Origin: Ruegeria sp. AD91A
GTDB lineage: Bacteria > Pseudomonadota > Alphaproteobacteria > Rhodobacterales > Rhodobacteraceae
DNA: 64,000 nt
Assembly (NCBI RefSeq): GCF_003443535.1
Contig: NZ_CP031946.1
Span: 1,860,001-1,924,000 of the forward strand
Reading direction: 5' to 3'
Below the pieces are notes generated by a model. It saw only the letters and a program-made list of their open reading frames with translations, was not told the origin of the DNA and ran no database searches. The stretch's first letter is position 1. Each line of letters starts with the position of its first letter. Position numbers and translations under genes: made by a program. This document shows, piece after piece, positions 25,025-35,149 of this stretch.

Positions 25025-25753
25025 ATGAGCTGGACGCATGATACCGTTTTTCCCTTCTCTGCCCCGATGACCAGCGGGCAGACGATCACACATGACGTTT
25101 ATGTCGGCGGTGAAGGCCCACCGATCCTGATCCTTCAAGAGCTGCCAGGGATCGGGCCCGAAACGCTGGCGTTGTCCGCAAAGCTCAATGCATCCGGCTT
25201 TCGCGTCTACCTGCCTCATTTGTTTGGAACCTATGGCAAGGTTGAAATGGCCAAGAACATGGCCCGGTTGTTCTGCGTGCGGCGCGAGTTCAACATTTTT
25301 GCCCGTGGCAGACAGAGCCCAATTGCAGGATGGATGCGCGCCCTGACCCGTGAGATCAAGCAACGCGAAAACAGCGCCGGTGTGGGCGTCATCGGCATGT
25401 GCCTGACAGGCAGTTTTGCCCTTACTCTGATGGCCGAAGACGCAGTACTGGGTGGGGTAGCCAGCCAACCTGCACTGCCAATCCTCGGGGGCCGTCATCT
25501 TCACATGAGCGCTGACGACGTCGGCGCGGCCTCTGCGGGTATGGCCGCGAAGGGCCCCGGTCTGGCGATGCGGTATTCAGAAGACAAGCTTGCACCCAAG
25601 AAACTGATGCAGGCGCTCAAACAGGCATTCGGCGATCTGCTGGAAACGGTCGAATATCCCGGCAAGGATCATTCGCTGCTGACGCTGAATTTCCATGATC
25701 CCGCCTATCAACGCGTTGACGCCTATTTCAAAGCGCGCTTTGGCATGGCTTAG
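25025..25753 (+). CDS. dienelactone hydrolase family protein
   Basis: A 242-residue alpha/beta hydrolase with the Cys-type nucleophile of dienelactone hydrolases: GMCLTG with Cys126, an early Glu39 in LQELPGIG and a His in the C-terminal GKDHSLL motif. The classical enzyme opens dienelactone in chlorocatechol breakdown; most chromosomal homologues have unknown ester substrates. It is divergent from the CoxL-like gene with 114 bases between, which may place them under shared control. No aromatic-degradation genes are nearby. Confidence 0.88.
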   Translation: MSWTHDTVFPFSAPMTSGQTITHDVYVGGEGPPILILQELPGIGPETLALSAKLNASGFRVYLPHLFGTYGKVEMAKNMARLFCVRREFNIFARGRQSPIAGWMRALTREIKQRENSAGVGVIGMCLTGSFALTLMAEDAVLGGVASQPALPILGGRHLHMSADDVGAASAGMAAKGPGLAMRYSEDKLAPKKLMQALKQAFGDLLETVEYPGKDHSLLTLNFHDPAYQRVDAYFKARFGMA

Positions 25754-25832
25754 GCGCACTAGGCCTTCCCCTTACCGCGCGCATTCGCTATTGCAGTCGC
25801 TGACCCGAATTTGTTGACGCAGGACGCATCCC

Positions 25833-28800
25833 ATGGCGATGGAAAAGACATTCAACGCGGCCGAGGCCGAGGCCCGCATTTATGAGGCCTGGGAACAGGC
25901 CGGAGCCTTCAAGGCTGGCGCGAACCGTTCGCGCGATGAAAGCTTTACCATCATGATCCCGCCGCCCAACGTGACGGGTGCGCTTCACGTTGGACACGCG
26001 TTCAACAACACGCTGCAGGACATCCTGATCCGCTGGCACCGCATGCGTGGCTTTGACACGCTGTGGCAACCGGGTCAGGACCACGCCGGCATCGCCACGC
26101 AGATGCAGGTCGAAAAGATGCTGGCCGCCACCCAACAGCCCAGCCGCACTGAACTGGGCCGTGAAAAATTCCTTGAGAAAGTCTGGGAATGGAAAGGCGA
26201 ATATGGCGGCACGATCATCGAGCAGCTTAAGCGTCTGGGGTCTTCCTGTGACTGGTCGCGCAACGCATTTACCATGGCCGGTGCGGCGGGCGATCCGCGC
26301 ACGGGGCATGAGAACTCGGCCAACTTCCATGATGCGGTGATCAAGGTCTTCGTCGACATGTACGAGAAGGGCCTGATCTATCGCGGCAAGCGCCTGGTCA
26401 ACTGGGATCCACATTTCGAGACCGCGATCTCGGACCTCGAGGTCGAAAATATCGAGGTCGCCGGCCATATGTGGCACTTCAAATATCCGCTGGCCGGGGG
26501 TGAGACCTATACTTACGTCGAAAAAGACGAGGACGGGAATATCGTGCTGGAAGAAGAGCGCGATTACATCTCGATCGCCACGACCCGCCCCGAGACAATG
26601 CTGGGTGATGGCGCGGTTGCGGTTCATCCGTCGGATGAACGCTATGCGCCCATCGTCGGCAAACTGTGCGAAATCCCGGTTGGCCCGAAAGAGCATCGCC
26701 GCCAGATTCCGATCATCACCGATGACTACCCCGATCCCGATTTCGGCTCGGGCGCGGTGAAGATCACCGGCGCGCATGACTTCAACGATAACATGGTGGC
26801 CAAGCGCGGCGGCATTCCGATGTACCGCCTGATGGACACCAAAGGTGCAATGCGGGCAGATGGTGCACCATACGCCGAAGCGGCAGGCAAGGCTCAGGAA
26901 TACGCGCGCGGGCGCGAATTCACAGAGAACGAAATCGACGCGATCAACCTCGTGCCTGATCACCTGCGCGGGCTCGACCGCTTCGAGGCCCGGGCGAAGG
27001 TGGTGGAAGAAATCACCGCTGACGGTCTGGCCGTCATGACGCGCGCCGACGATCCAGTTCTGGGCACCAAGCTGGGCGAAGATGATGATCCCGCAGCGCA
27101 GGTGCCGCTTGTCGAGAGCAAGCCGATCATGCAGCCCTTCGGCGACCGTTCAAAGGTCGTGATCGAACCGATGTTCACTGACCAGTGGTTCGTCGACGCC
27201 GAAAAGGTCGTCGGCCCCGCGCTGGATGCGGTCAAGGATGGTACGGTCAAGATCATTCCTGAATCGGGCGAGAAGACCTATTACCACTGGCTGGAAAATA
27301 TCGAGCCCTGGTGCATCTCGCGCCAGTTGTGGTGGGGACACCAGATACCGGTTTGGTACGGTCTCGACCTATCAGCAGAAGAGTTCATCGACGGCGAGAA
27401 TGATGGCAATCTTGATTTGGTCGAGATGGGTCGCTTGCTGAATGAAGGTGGCATGCTGCACCGTGGCAATGTCATGGAATGCGCAGCGAGCCTTGCGGCG
27501 GTGACCGAGAAATTCCTCGACGACAACGCAAACATCCCCAGCCCACTGAGCCACGCGACTGTCATCGAGGTCGCCGACAAGCAGGAAGCGATCCATCAAT
27601 TCGCCGAAAGCCTTGCGCAGTATGCAATCGAACAGGATCCGACCAAGCTGGTTTACCCGGTCTGGCGTGACCCTGACGTCCTCGACACATGGTTCTCCTC
27701 CGGCCTCTGGCCCATCGGCACGCTGGGCTGGCCCGAGCAGACCGAGGAGCTGGAACGCTACTTCCCTACGGACGTTCTGATCACTGGCTTCGACATCCTG
27801 TTCTTTTGGGTCGCCCGGATGATGATGATGCAATTGGCCGTGGTCGATCAGGTCCCGTTCCACACCGTCTACCTGCACCAGCTCGTCCGCGACGAGAAGG
27901 GCAAGAAGATGTCCAAGACCACCGGCAACGTCATCGACCCGCTGGAAATCGTGGACGAATTCGGCGCCGACGCGCTGCGCTTTACCAACACGTCGATGGC
28001 GGCGATTGGCGGCGTGCTGAAACTGTCGCGCGAACGCATCACCGGTTATCGCAACTTCGGCACCAAGCTGTGGAACGCCGTCCGCTTCGCCGAAATGAAC
28101 GAAGTCTTTACCGACGCAGTGCCGCAGTTGGATGTGGCCGACCTGGAGCCCAAGGCCGCCGTGAACCGCTGGATCATCGGCGAAACCGCCCGCGTGCGCG
28201 AAGAGGTCGACGCGGCGTTGGAAAGCTATCGCTTCAACGATGCGGCGAACGGGCTTTATGCCTTTGTCTGGGGCAAGGTCTGTGATTGGTACGTGGAACT
28301 GTCCAAACCGCTGCTGCAAGGCGACGATGCCGAAGCACAGGCTGAAACCCGCGCCACAATGCGCTGGGTTCTGGACCAGTGCATGGTTCTGCTGCACCCG
28401 ATCATGCCCTTCATCACCGAAGAGTTGTGGGGCCTGACCGGCAGCCGCGCCAAGATGCTGGTGCATGCCGACTGGCCAACCTATGCCGCCGCTGATCTGG
28501 TCGATGCCGACGCGGATCGCGAGATGAACTGGGTGATCTCGGTGATCGAGAACACCCGCTCGGCCCGCGCCCAGATGCGGGTTCCGGCGGGCCTGTACGT
28601 GCCGATGCTGGTGACCGAGATCGACGCGCACGGCCAGGCCGCCTGGGACCGGAACGAGGCGCTGATCAAACGTCTGGCGCGGATCGACAGCCTGACCAAA
28701 GCGGATGAATTGCCCAAGGGCACCATCTCGATTGCCGCCCCCGGAGCCTCCTTTGGCCTGCCGCTGGCGGATATCATCGACATCGGTGCGGAAAAGGAAC

Positions 28801-28988
28801 GGTTGGAGAAAGCCAAGGGCAAACTGGCCAAGGAACTTGGTGGCCTGCGCGGCCGTCTGAACAACCCCAAATTCGTGGCCTCGGCCCCGAAAGACGTGGT
28901 TGCGGAAGCCAAAGCCAACCTCGCCGCCCGCGAGGAAGAAGAGGCCAAACTGAACGAAGCCCTCGCCCGGCTGGCTGAAATCGCCTGA
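25833..28988 (+). CDS. valS: valine--tRNA ligase
   Basis: A 1051-residue class I aminoacyl-tRNA synthetase. HVGH (the HIGH motif) is at residues 52-55 after PPPNVTGAL, the editing domain follows, the KMSKTTGN motif is at about 690, and an anticodon-binding domain leads to a C-terminal coiled coil (from about residue 985, rich in Lys/Glu/Ala), typical of ValRS. It is long for a bacterial ValRS, with extra sequence in the editing and central region around [17 protein letters not shown], seen in some alphaproteobacteria. A strong terminator follows. Confidence 0.98.
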   Translation: MAMEKTFNAAEAEARIYEAWEQAGAFKAGANRSRDESFTIMIPPPNVTGALHVGHAFNNTLQDILIRWHRMRGFDTLWQPGQDHAGIATQMQVEKMLAATQQPSRTELGREKFLEKVWEWKGEYGGTIIEQLKRLGSSCDWSRNAFTMAGAAGDPRTGHENSANFHDAVIKVFVDMYEKGLIYRGKRLVNWDPHFETAISDLEVENIEVAGHMWHFKYPLAGGETYTYVEKDEDGNIVLEEERDYISIATTRPETMLGDGAVAVHPSDERYAPIVGKLCEIPVGPKEHRRQIPIITDDYPDPDFGSGAVKITGAHDFNDNMVAKRGGIPMYRLMDTKGAMRADGAPYAEAAGKAQEYARGREFTENEIDAINLVPDHLRGLDRFEARAKVVEEITADGLAVMTRADDPVLGTKLGEDDDPAAQVPLVESKPIMQPFGDRSKVVIEPMFTDQWFVDAEKVVGPALDAVKDGTVKIIPESGEKTYYHWLENIEPWCISRQLWWGHQIPVWYGLDLSAEEFIDGENDGNLDLVEMGRLLNEGGMLHRGNVMECAASLAAVTEKFLDDNANIPSPLSHATVIEVADKQEAIHQFAESLAQYAIEQDPTKLVYPVWRDPDVLDTWFSSGLWPIGTLGWPEQTEELERYFPTDVLITGFDILFFWVARMMMMQLAVVDQVPFHTVYLHQLVRDEKGKKMSKTTGNVIDPLEIVDEFGADALRFTNTSMAAIGGVLKLSRERITGYRNFGTKLWNAVRFAEMNEVFTDAVPQLDVADLEPKAAVNRWIIGETARVREEVDAALESYRFNDAANGLYAFVWGKVCDWYVELSKPLLQGDDAEAQAETRATMRWVLDQCMVLLHPIMPFITEELWGLTGSRAKMLVHADWPTYAAADLVDADADREMNWVISVIENTRSARAQMRVPAGLYVPMLVTEIDAHGQAAWDRNEALIKRLARIDSLTKADELPKGTISIAAPGASFGLPLADIIDIGAEKERLEKAKGKLAKELGGLRGRLNNPKFVASAPKDVVAEAKANLAAREEEEAKLNEALARLAEIA

Positions 28989-29021
28989 TCTTCATCTTGT
29001 CCTTAATGTTCAAACCCCCGG

Positions 29022-29052
29022 CCCCGTCGCTGATCCGACGGGGTTTTCTTTT
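29022..29052 (+). terminator. rho-independent terminator of valS
   Basis: A perfect 8-bp stem (CCCCGTCG / CGACGGGG) with a 6-base loop is followed by TTTTCTTTT, 33 bases after the stop codon. Confidence 0.93.
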
Positions 29053-29123
29053 GCACGATGGGACCTTGCCCGACCCTGCCCCCGCTTGTTAGCAATCTGC
29101 GACCACAATATTCCGAGGCCGTC

Positions 29124-30287
29124 ATGACGCACACAGCCCCACCGATCCAGACAGTCTCGACCGGGCTGGTTGTGGCAATCGTCGGCTTCTTCAGCTCTTT
29201 CCCGATTGTATTGCAAGGGTTGGCGGCGATGGGCGCATCCCCGGCGCAGGCGGCGTCCGGATTGATGATGGCGGCGATCGCCATGGGCCTGACCGCCATT
29301 GTGCTAAGCCTGTGGTATAGGCAGCCGATCAGCGTGGCCTGGTCCACACCGGGTGCTGCCTTGTTGGCGGTGTCTGCCACACCGGCTCTCGGATTCGCTG
29401 AGGCGACGGGCGCGTTCCTATGTGCAGGGGCATTGACTGTGTTGGCCGGGTTGTGGCGACCTTTGGGGCGGTTGGCCGCGGCGATACCTACGACTCTGGC
29501 GCAGGCCATGTTGGGGGGCGTGTTGCTGCCGCTTTGCATACTACCCTTTCAGGCGGCGGTCGAGCTGCCATGGCAAGCCTTGCCGGTGATCCTGACTTGG
29601 TTCATCGCCGGCCGGATCAACCGCCTGTTTGCCGTTCCGGCTGCGGTTGTAGCAGCGGCAGCCGTCGTGGTTTTGAACGCCGGGGACGCGTCGCTGACAC
29701 CGACGCAATGGATCGCGGCTCCGGTCTGGACCACGCCCAACTTCTCTGTGGCTTCGGTCATCGGAATTGCCGTGCCGCTGTTCATTGTCACGATGGCGAC
29801 TCAGAACATCCCCGGAATCGCGGTGATCCGCAGCTTTGGTTATGCGCCGCAGACAGGCAAGCTGTTCTCGGCCGTAGGCATTTCCAGCATCTTGTCCTCT
29901 CCGTTCGGTGCGCCCGCAACCTGTCTTGCCGCTATCACTGCGGCGATGTGTTCCAACAAAGACAGCCATCCAGACCCCAAACAACGCTACTGGTCCGCGA
30001 TAATGGGTGGGGTATTCTATTGCCTGTTCGGAGTGTTCGCCGTGGCAATCACCGGGTTCGCAATTCATGCCGATCCACTGTTGATGGGCACGCTGACCGG
30101 TGTTGCACTGATCGGAGTGATGGCCAATGCCACTTCAGCGGCGCTGGAAGTTCCAGCCGAGCGCGAAGCGGCCATCCTGACCTTTGCCATCACTGCATCC
30201 GGCATTACCGCGTTTGGACTCGGCGCGGCTGTCTGGGGTCTGTTGGCGGGTGGCATTGCCTATCTGGTTACGCAACGCGTCAGATAG
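29124..30287 (+). CDS. benzoate/H+ symporter family (BenE) protein
   Basis: A 387-residue membrane protein with about twelve transmembrane segments and the BenE features: SVAWSTPGAALL early, TMATQNIPGIAV in the middle, and SPFGAPATCLAAITAA. BenE imports benzoate in Acinetobacter, but no benzoate genes are adjacent, so the natural substrate is uncertain. The ATG at 29124 was chosen; an in-frame start at 29058 lies close to the valS terminator. It may be followed in one unit by the DUF1992 gene. Confidence 0.9.
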   Translation: MTHTAPPIQTVSTGLVVAIVGFFSSFPIVLQGLAAMGASPAQAASGLMMAAIAMGLTAIVLSLWYRQPISVAWSTPGAALLAVSATPALGFAEATGAFLCAGALTVLAGLWRPLGRLAAAIPTTLAQAMLGGVLLPLCILPFQAAVELPWQALPVILTWFIAGRINRLFAVPAAVVAAAAVVVLNAGDASLTPTQWIAAPVWTTPNFSVASVIGIAVPLFIVTMATQNIPGIAVIRSFGYAPQTGKLFSAVGISSILSSPFGAPATCLAAITAAMCSNKDSHPDPKQRYWSAIMGGVFYCLFGVFAVAITGFAIHADPLLMGTLTGVALIGVMANATSAALEVPAEREAAILTFAITASGITAFGLGAAVWGLLAGGIAYLVTQRVR

Positions 30288-30326
30288 CCGGTTTCAACCT
30301 CCCTGCGGATCACGTATGAAGAGGCT

Positions 30327-30659
30327 ATGTTTGGAGCGCTGGGAAAACTGGTCGAGCGCCAGATCAAGAAAGCCCAGGCCGAGGGTCAGTTGCAGGGCCT
30401 CGAGGGCGAAGGCCAACCGCTGCCTGACCGGTCATCCGAGGCATTGAGCGACCCGGCCACCGCCGCCGGCCATCGGATCATGGCCCAGGCAGGTGTTTTG
30501 CCAGAAGAATTCGACATCAAAAAGCAGCTCGATATCGCGAGACGGGACTACGCGACCCTGACGGACCCCGCCGAGCGTAAGGCAGCCATGGCTCGCATCG
30601 CCGATCTGGAGATGCGCTACAACATGGCCCGCGACGCACGGCGGTCTTTTATGCGGTGA
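30327..30659 (+). CDS. DUF1992 (DnaJ-C28-like) protein
   Basis: A 110-residue soluble protein of the DUF1992 family, the domain also found in DNAJC28. Visible conserved parts are VERQIKKAQAEGQLQGLEG at the N-terminus, then GVLPEEFDIKKQLD and a C-terminal helix with Arg/Asp. Its function is unknown. It lies 39 bases after the BenE gene on the same strand and meets the crotonase gene tail to tail, the two stop codons abutting without a gap. Confidence 0.9.
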   Translation: MFGALGKLVERQIKKAQAEGQLQGLEGEGQPLPDRSSEALSDPATAAGHRIMAQAGVLPEEFDIKKQLDIARRDYATLTDPAERKAAMARIADLEMRYNMARDARRSFMR

Positions 30660-31442
30660 TCATTTGAATTCAGGCTTGCGGCCCTGCATCTGCGCCATCA
30701 CCACTTCCATTTGATCAGGCTTGCCGATCAATTCCACCTGTTCAGCGGATTCCGCCATCAGAACGTCTGCGCGTGCCTGAGTTTCGGCGACTTCGATCAA
30801 TCGCTTGGCGGCACGGATGGCCGAAGGGCTTTGGCCGGCGATGTTCTCGGCGATGGCAAGCGCCTCGGTCAATGGGTCATCGGACAGCTGCGTGACAAGG
30901 CCCCAATCGGCCGCCTGCGGCGCGCCGATTGGGCGGGCTGTGTAAGTCAGCAGGCGCAGCACGTCCGAGCGGACCAGCCGAGGCAGCAGAACCATGCCAC
31001 CCATGTCGGGGATGATGCCCCATTTCATCTCCATCACGGCCAGTTTCGCCTCGGGATGCGCGATACGGATATCCGCGCCCAACGCGATTTGCAGGCCACC
31101 GCCATAGGCCACACCCTGAATTGCGCAGATCACCGGAACCGGAACGCGACGCCAGATCAGGGCAAGTTCCTGCATTTCGTTGGCGTCTTCATGACTGCGG
31201 GTCATCAGCCATTCCGTTGGGTCCATATGGGCCATCTTGGCAAAGCTTGCCATGTCGAGCCCGGCGCAAAAGCTTTTGCCTTCGCCGGACAGGACCACGG
31301 CACGGGCATCCGATGCGGTGACCTCTTGCCCGGCGGACAGAAGCGCCTTGATCATCGCATCATCCAGCGCATTCATCTTGTCGCCTCGGGTCAGAGTGAC
31401 ATGGGCAACGTGGTCTTGATAGGCAACGGATACGCGTGACAT
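30660..31442 (-). CDS. enoyl-CoA hydratase/isomerase (crotonase) family
   Basis: A 260-residue crotonase. The first oxyanion-hole strand is KSFCAGLDMASF, and the second is CAIQGVAYGGGLQIALGADIRIA. The position of the catalytic Glu in true hydratases reads MKWGIIPDMGG, which has Asp rather than the usual two Glu and so resembles isomerase or other crotonase subclasses. The exact acyl-CoA is unknown. The start at 31442 has GGGAGG upstream. No other fatty-acid genes are adjacent. Confidence 0.9.
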   Translation of the reverse strand: MSRVSVAYQDHVAHVTLTRGDKMNALDDAMIKALLSAGQEVTASDARAVVLSGEGKSFCAGLDMASFAKMAHMDPTEWLMTRSHEDANEMQELALIWRRVPVPVICAIQGVAYGGGLQIALGADIRIAHPEAKLAVMEMKWGIIPDMGGMVLLPRLVRSDVLRLLTYTARPIGAPQAADWGLVTQLSDDPLTEALAIAENIAGQSPSAIRAAKRLIEVAETQARADVLMAESAEQVELIGKPDQMEVVMAQMQGRKPEFK

Positions 31443-31508
31443 GGGGGACCTCCCGAAATTCAATTGCTGCAAACATGCCCGGACAGAGTGCGGAATACCA
31501 CTGCGACG

Positions 31509-32579
31509 TCAGGGCATTTCGCTGACAGGCATTCGTCCGAACCACGGGGAATCGAGGGTCATGACATAGAACTGATCGCCTACGATCTTGCCTCCGGTCG
31601 TGATGCCCAAGCGGCCTTCCGGGTCCTGTAGCGTGCGCAGGATCGTACCGTCGCTATCAAACTGCACCATCATGCCGCGATGGATTGGTGCGGGGCGTAC
31701 TGCCGGACCCAACCGCCAGATCACCTTGCGCAGGAACGGGTACGCCATCAGTGCCTCGGACGGGACCCGCGGGCTGGCGAAGGCCATCCAATAGGTGCCG
31801 TCACCCTGAGCCTCGAGGTTGTCAGGATAACCGGGCAGGTTTTCCAACAGGATCTCTTGTTGCCCTGCTTTTTGTCCGGTCAGCCACAGCTTGAGCACGC
31901 GCGCGCGACCTGTTTCCGCGATCAGCAGAAAATCCTCATCAGGTGAAAGCGCGACACCGTTGGTATAGACAAAACCCTCGGCGATCTTCTGGGTGCGGCC
32001 ATCGGCTGTGCGACGCGCGACGTAACCTGTATCGGACTGTTCCCAGATGGTGAGGACAGAGGTCGGTTTGGTCCCGCCCATGGTTTCCGGGTCGAAGCGG
32101 TCAGATGAATTCGAGAAGTAAATCGTGCCATCCTGCGCCACATCCAACTGGTTCGCGTAGATCACTGGCGCACCGTTGATGTCACCCACCACCCTGTCCA
32201 ACGTGCCCGGGCCAGTCCAACGCATTACGCCGCGAAAGCTGTCGGCGATGTAAAGCGCGCCATCCGGTCCGGCCTTAAGGCCCAGGGGACGCCCGCCAAG
32301 TTGGTCAACTGCAACCGGTTCCGCCGCGTCGATGCGATAGAGGGTGCCTGCCAGACTGGTCGTGTAGACTGATCCATCGGGCATGACGGCGATGTCTTCA
32401 GGGCCGATCTCTTCCCCCGGCAGGCGGATCAGTTGCGCTGCGTCCAGTGCTGTATTTTCGACGAAATCCCCAGTGAATCCGGCATCTTCCGGCATCTCGA
32501 CGGCAACAGGTTCAACCGGGACGGGCCAGAATAGTAGATAGGCGAGGCCCAGGAGAATAACGGCAACGAAAATGCGCAT
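31509..32579 (-). CDS. strictosidine-synthase-like beta-propeller protein
   Basis: A 356-residue protein with an N-terminal membrane anchor or signal (residues 2-19) and a six-bladed propeller of the strictosidine synthase/SMP-30 class. It shows GPEDIAVMPDGSVYTTSLAG, NQLDVAQDGTIYFSNSSDRF, then FVYTNGVALSPDEDFLLIAETGRARV and GYPDNLEAQGDGTYWMAFASPR. Relatives act as lactonases or arylesterases; plant strictosidine synthase activity is not expected. The protein probably faces the periplasm. GGAG precedes the ATG at 32579. The aminotransferase gene at 32667 is divergent. Confidence 0.88.
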   Translation of the reverse strand: MRIFVAVILLGLAYLLFWPVPVEPVAVEMPEDAGFTGDFVENTALDAAQLIRLPGEEIGPEDIAVMPDGSVYTTSLAGTLYRIDAAEPVAVDQLGGRPLGLKAGPDGALYIADSFRGVMRWTGPGTLDRVVGDINGAPVIYANQLDVAQDGTIYFSNSSDRFDPETMGGTKPTSVLTIWEQSDTGYVARRTADGRTQKIAEGFVYTNGVALSPDEDFLLIAETGRARVLKLWLTGQKAGQQEILLENLPGYPDNLEAQGDGTYWMAFASPRVPSEALMAYPFLRKVIWRLGPAVRPAPIHRGMMVQFDSDGTILRTLQDPEGRLGITTGGKIVGDQFYVMTLDSPWFGRMPVSEMP

Positions 32580-32666
32580 CTGCGCTCCTTTTTCAAATGT
32601 CTTATCCTGCGCGCCAAAACATGGTGCGTGCTTGCTCATTGATCGGGCTTGGGGTTATCTGCGGAC

Positions 32667-33782
32667 ATGACCGAACCTCGATACACCCCGCTAGCCCAAA
32701 CCCTGCCCGCCACCGTGCCCTTTGTGGGCCCCGAAACGCAAGAGCGTCAACGTGGCGCGTCATTTGTTGCGCGATTGGGAGCCAACGAGAGCATTTTCGG
32801 ACCGTCCCCCCGCGCGATCGAGGCCATGGCACAAGCGGCGTCAGAGATCTGGATGTATGGCGACCCCGAAAACCATGACCTGCGCCATGCTTTGGCAGAC
32901 CATCACGGCATATCGTCGGAAAATATTGTTGTGGGCGAAGGGATTGATGGGCTTTTGGGCTATCTGGTGCGGCTGATTGTCGGCCCCGGGGATGCCGTTG
33001 TCACCTCGGACGGGGCCTATCCGACCTTCAACTATCATGTGGCCGGGTTCGGCGGCATTCTTCACAAGGTACCGTATTCAGGTGATCACGAAGACCCCTC
33101 AGCCCTGTTTGCCAAGGCTGCTGAGGTCGACGCCAAGCTGGTCTATCTGGCCAATCCGGACAACCCGATGGGAAGCTGGCATTCTGGCGCGGATATTGTG
33201 GCCGCCATGGACGCTTTGCCCGATGGGTGCCTGCTGGTTCTGGATGAGGCCTATGTGGAATGCGCGCCAGAGGGGACGGCTGCGCCTGTAGGTATCGACG
33301 ACCCCCGCGTTATCCGGATGCGAACCTTCTCGAAGGTCTATGGCATGGCGGGTGCACGGGTTGGGTATGCCATGGGCACGCGGGATCTGATCGCGTCCTT
33401 CAACAAAGTGCGCAACCATTTCGGCATGAACCGCGCCGCGCAGACCGGGGCTTTGGCGGCTTTACAGGATGGCGCGTGGCTGGAGCATATCCAAGCGCAG
33501 ATCGCAGAGGCACGTGAGCGGATCGGCGCGATTGCCCGGGAAAATGGATTGGCGGCCCTGCCTTCGGCCACCAATTTCGTGGCGATTGACTGTGGGCAGG
33601 ACGGGGGTTTTGCCAAGGCCGTTCTGGATGCATTGGTCGCGCAAGGGATATTTGTCCGAATGCCGTTTGCTGCACCTCAGAACAGGTGCATTCGGATCAG
33701 CTGTGGAGCGGCGTCTGATCTGGACGCGTTTGCCGCTGCTTTGCCCAAGGCGCTTGTGGTCGCGCGCGGACGGGCTGACTGA
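32667..33782 (+). CDS. PLP aminotransferase, histidinol-phosphate aminotransferase-like
   Basis: A 371-residue class I/II aminotransferase close to HisC. The N-terminal ARLGANESIFGPSP block, YLANPDNPMGSW with the Asn ligand, VLDEAYVE with the Asp, and the PLP lysine in TFSKVYGMAGARVGYA are all present, as is the C-terminal RISCG arginine that binds the carboxylate. No histidine genes are nearby, so it may serve another aromatic or dicarboxylic substrate. It is followed by copy A of the dispersed repeat and then a convergent aminotransferase gene. Confidence 0.9.
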   Translation: MTEPRYTPLAQTLPATVPFVGPETQERQRGASFVARLGANESIFGPSPRAIEAMAQAASEIWMYGDPENHDLRHALADHHGISSENIVVGEGIDGLLGYLVRLIVGPGDAVVTSDGAYPTFNYHVAGFGGILHKVPYSGDHEDPSALFAKAAEVDAKLVYLANPDNPMGSWHSGADIVAAMDALPDGCLLVLDEAYVECAPEGTAAPVGIDDPRVIRMRTFSKVYGMAGARVGYAMGTRDLIASFNKVRNHFGMNRAAQTGALAALQDGAWLEHIQAQIAEARERIGAIARENGLAALPSATNFVAIDCGQDGGFAKAVLDALVAQGIFVRMPFAAPQNRCIRISCGAASDLDAFAAALPKALVVARGRAD

Positions 33783-33809
33783 TCCTTTTCCATACGGTCG
33801 GACAGCAAA

Positions 33810-33876
33810 GGGGGGCTGTCTGCCCCCCATCGCGCCACTGCGCGATCCCCCCGGGGATATTTTTAGCCAGATGAAG
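33810..33876 (+). repeat. dispersed intergenic repeat, copy A (two hairpins plus tail)
   Basis: First hairpin: GGGGGGC (33810-33816) pairs with GCCCCCC (33822-33828). Second hairpin: ATCGCGC (33829-33835) pairs with GCGCGAT (33840-33846). A conserved tail, CCCCCCGGGGATATTTTT then GCCAGATGAAG, runs to 33876. The same order is found at 56790-56850 on the other strand. It probably also works as a terminator for the convergent aminotransferase genes. Confidence 0.75.
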
Positions 33877-33907
33877 AGGCGGATCGCGCAGGGACCCCAA
33901 TAGGGTG

Positions 33908-35098
33908 TCAGGCGGCCAGTACGGCGGCGGCGGCTTCGAGGGCACCCGTGCCACGCGGTATATCAAGTGCGGCCATGGCTGTTTCCATTCCACCCAGAAT
34001 GGCCATCACCATCTGCCCGTTGACATGACCCATATGGCCCAGGCGGAAACAGCCGTCATAGTCCTCCATTCCCAATCCGATGCCCAGTGTCAGGCCCAAC
34101 TGGTTTTCGGTGAATGCGCGCAGGGCTGTGCCGCGGCTGTCCGTCAGGCGCAATGCGGTGACGGCGTGGCTGCGGTGGGCGCGGTCAGCGACGTTCAGAT
34201 GCAGCGCGCCGCCTTGTGCCCAGGTTTCGCAGGCTGCCCATATGGCCTTGGCCAGTCGTTCGTGACGGGCCCAGACCTGTTCGATCCCCTCTGCATGGAT
34301 CAGGTCCAGCGCGGCGCGCAAACCGTAGAGATGGTGCGTGGGCGCTGTGCCGTTGAAATACTGGTAGAACAGGTCTGGATGGGCACGCGGTTGCCAGTCC
34401 CAGTATTGCGAAACACGCGGCATGGTGGCCCGCTTGGCTTGCGCCTTTTCGTTGAAGAAGACAAAGCCGGCGCCTGCCGGGGTCATCAGCCCCTTCTGAC
34501 AGGCGGTGACAGTGACATCGACGCCCCATTCATCCATCTCGAACCGGTCACAGCCCAGCGAGGCGATACAGTCTGCCATCAACAGCGCCGGGTGGTTCAG
34601 ATCGTCCAAAAGCTGACGCAATGCCGGGATGTCGTTGCGGATCGAACTGGATGTATCCACGTGCACCGCCAGAACGGCCTTGATCTGGTGGTTTTGATCC
34701 GCACGCAACGCATCTGCGATCCGGTCGAAATCCCAGGCGGACGAGCTGCCGAAATTGATCAACTGTACCTTTGCCCCGAGCCCCTCGGCCATTTCGGCCC
34801 AACCGTGGGTAAACCGGCCCGAGGCGGGGGCCAGAACGGTTTCGCCGGGGGCGATCACGTTGGACAGCGCCGCCTCCCATGTGCCGTGGCCATTGGCGAT
34901 ATAAATGGCGACGTTGTGTTTTGTGCCAGCAACCCGGCACAGATCGCGCGTCAGGCCGGGCATCATATCAATTAGTTCGCCATCATAGATGTTGGGCGAC
35001 GGACGGTGCATGGCTTGCAAAACCGCGTCCGGCATGACCGAAGGGCCTGGAATGGCCAAATATGCCCGCCCCTGGGAAAGGGAAACTGTCTGTGTCAT
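33908..35098 (-). CDS. class V PLP aminotransferase, alanine/serine-glyoxylate type
   Basis: A 396-residue aminotransferase of the AGT/serine-glyoxylate family. It shows IPGPSVMPDAVLQAM at the start, IYIANGHGTWEAALSN around the phosphate-binding region, the Asp in LLMADCIASLG and the PLP lysine in ACQKGLMTPAG. Such enzymes move amino groups to glyoxylate or pyruvate and belong to the serine cycle or photorespiratory-type pathways; in roseobacters they may support C1 assimilation. The eda-edd-zwf operon lies 51 bases upstream on the same strand. Confidence 0.88.
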   Translation of the reverse strand: MTQTVSLSQGRAYLAIPGPSVMPDAVLQAMHRPSPNIYDGELIDMMPGLTRDLCRVAGTKHNVAIYIANGHGTWEAALSNVIAPGETVLAPASGRFTHGWAEMAEGLGAKVQLINFGSSSAWDFDRIADALRADQNHQIKAVLAVHVDTSSSIRNDIPALRQLLDDLNHPALLMADCIASLGCDRFEMDEWGVDVTVTACQKGLMTPAGAGFVFFNEKAQAKRATMPRVSQYWDWQPRAHPDLFYQYFNGTAPTHHLYGLRAALDLIHAEGIEQVWARHERLAKAIWAACETWAQGGALHLNVADRAHRSHAVTALRLTDSRGTALRAFTENQLGLTLGIGLGMEDYDGCFRLGHMGHVNGQMVMAILGGMETAMAALDIPRGTGALEAAAAVLAA

Positions 35099-35149
35099 GG
35101 AGTCAACCTGTATGAATTGACGCCCACCTTAGCGAGGGGCCGGGCGGCG

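Noticed and set aside
25788..26963. 391-codon minus-strand open frame
   Set aside because: Antisense shadow of the valS N-terminal half.
27372..28631. 419-codon minus-strand open frame
   Set aside because: Antisense shadow of valS.
33905..34975. 356-codon plus-strand open frame
   Set aside because: Antisense shadow of the class V aminotransferase.
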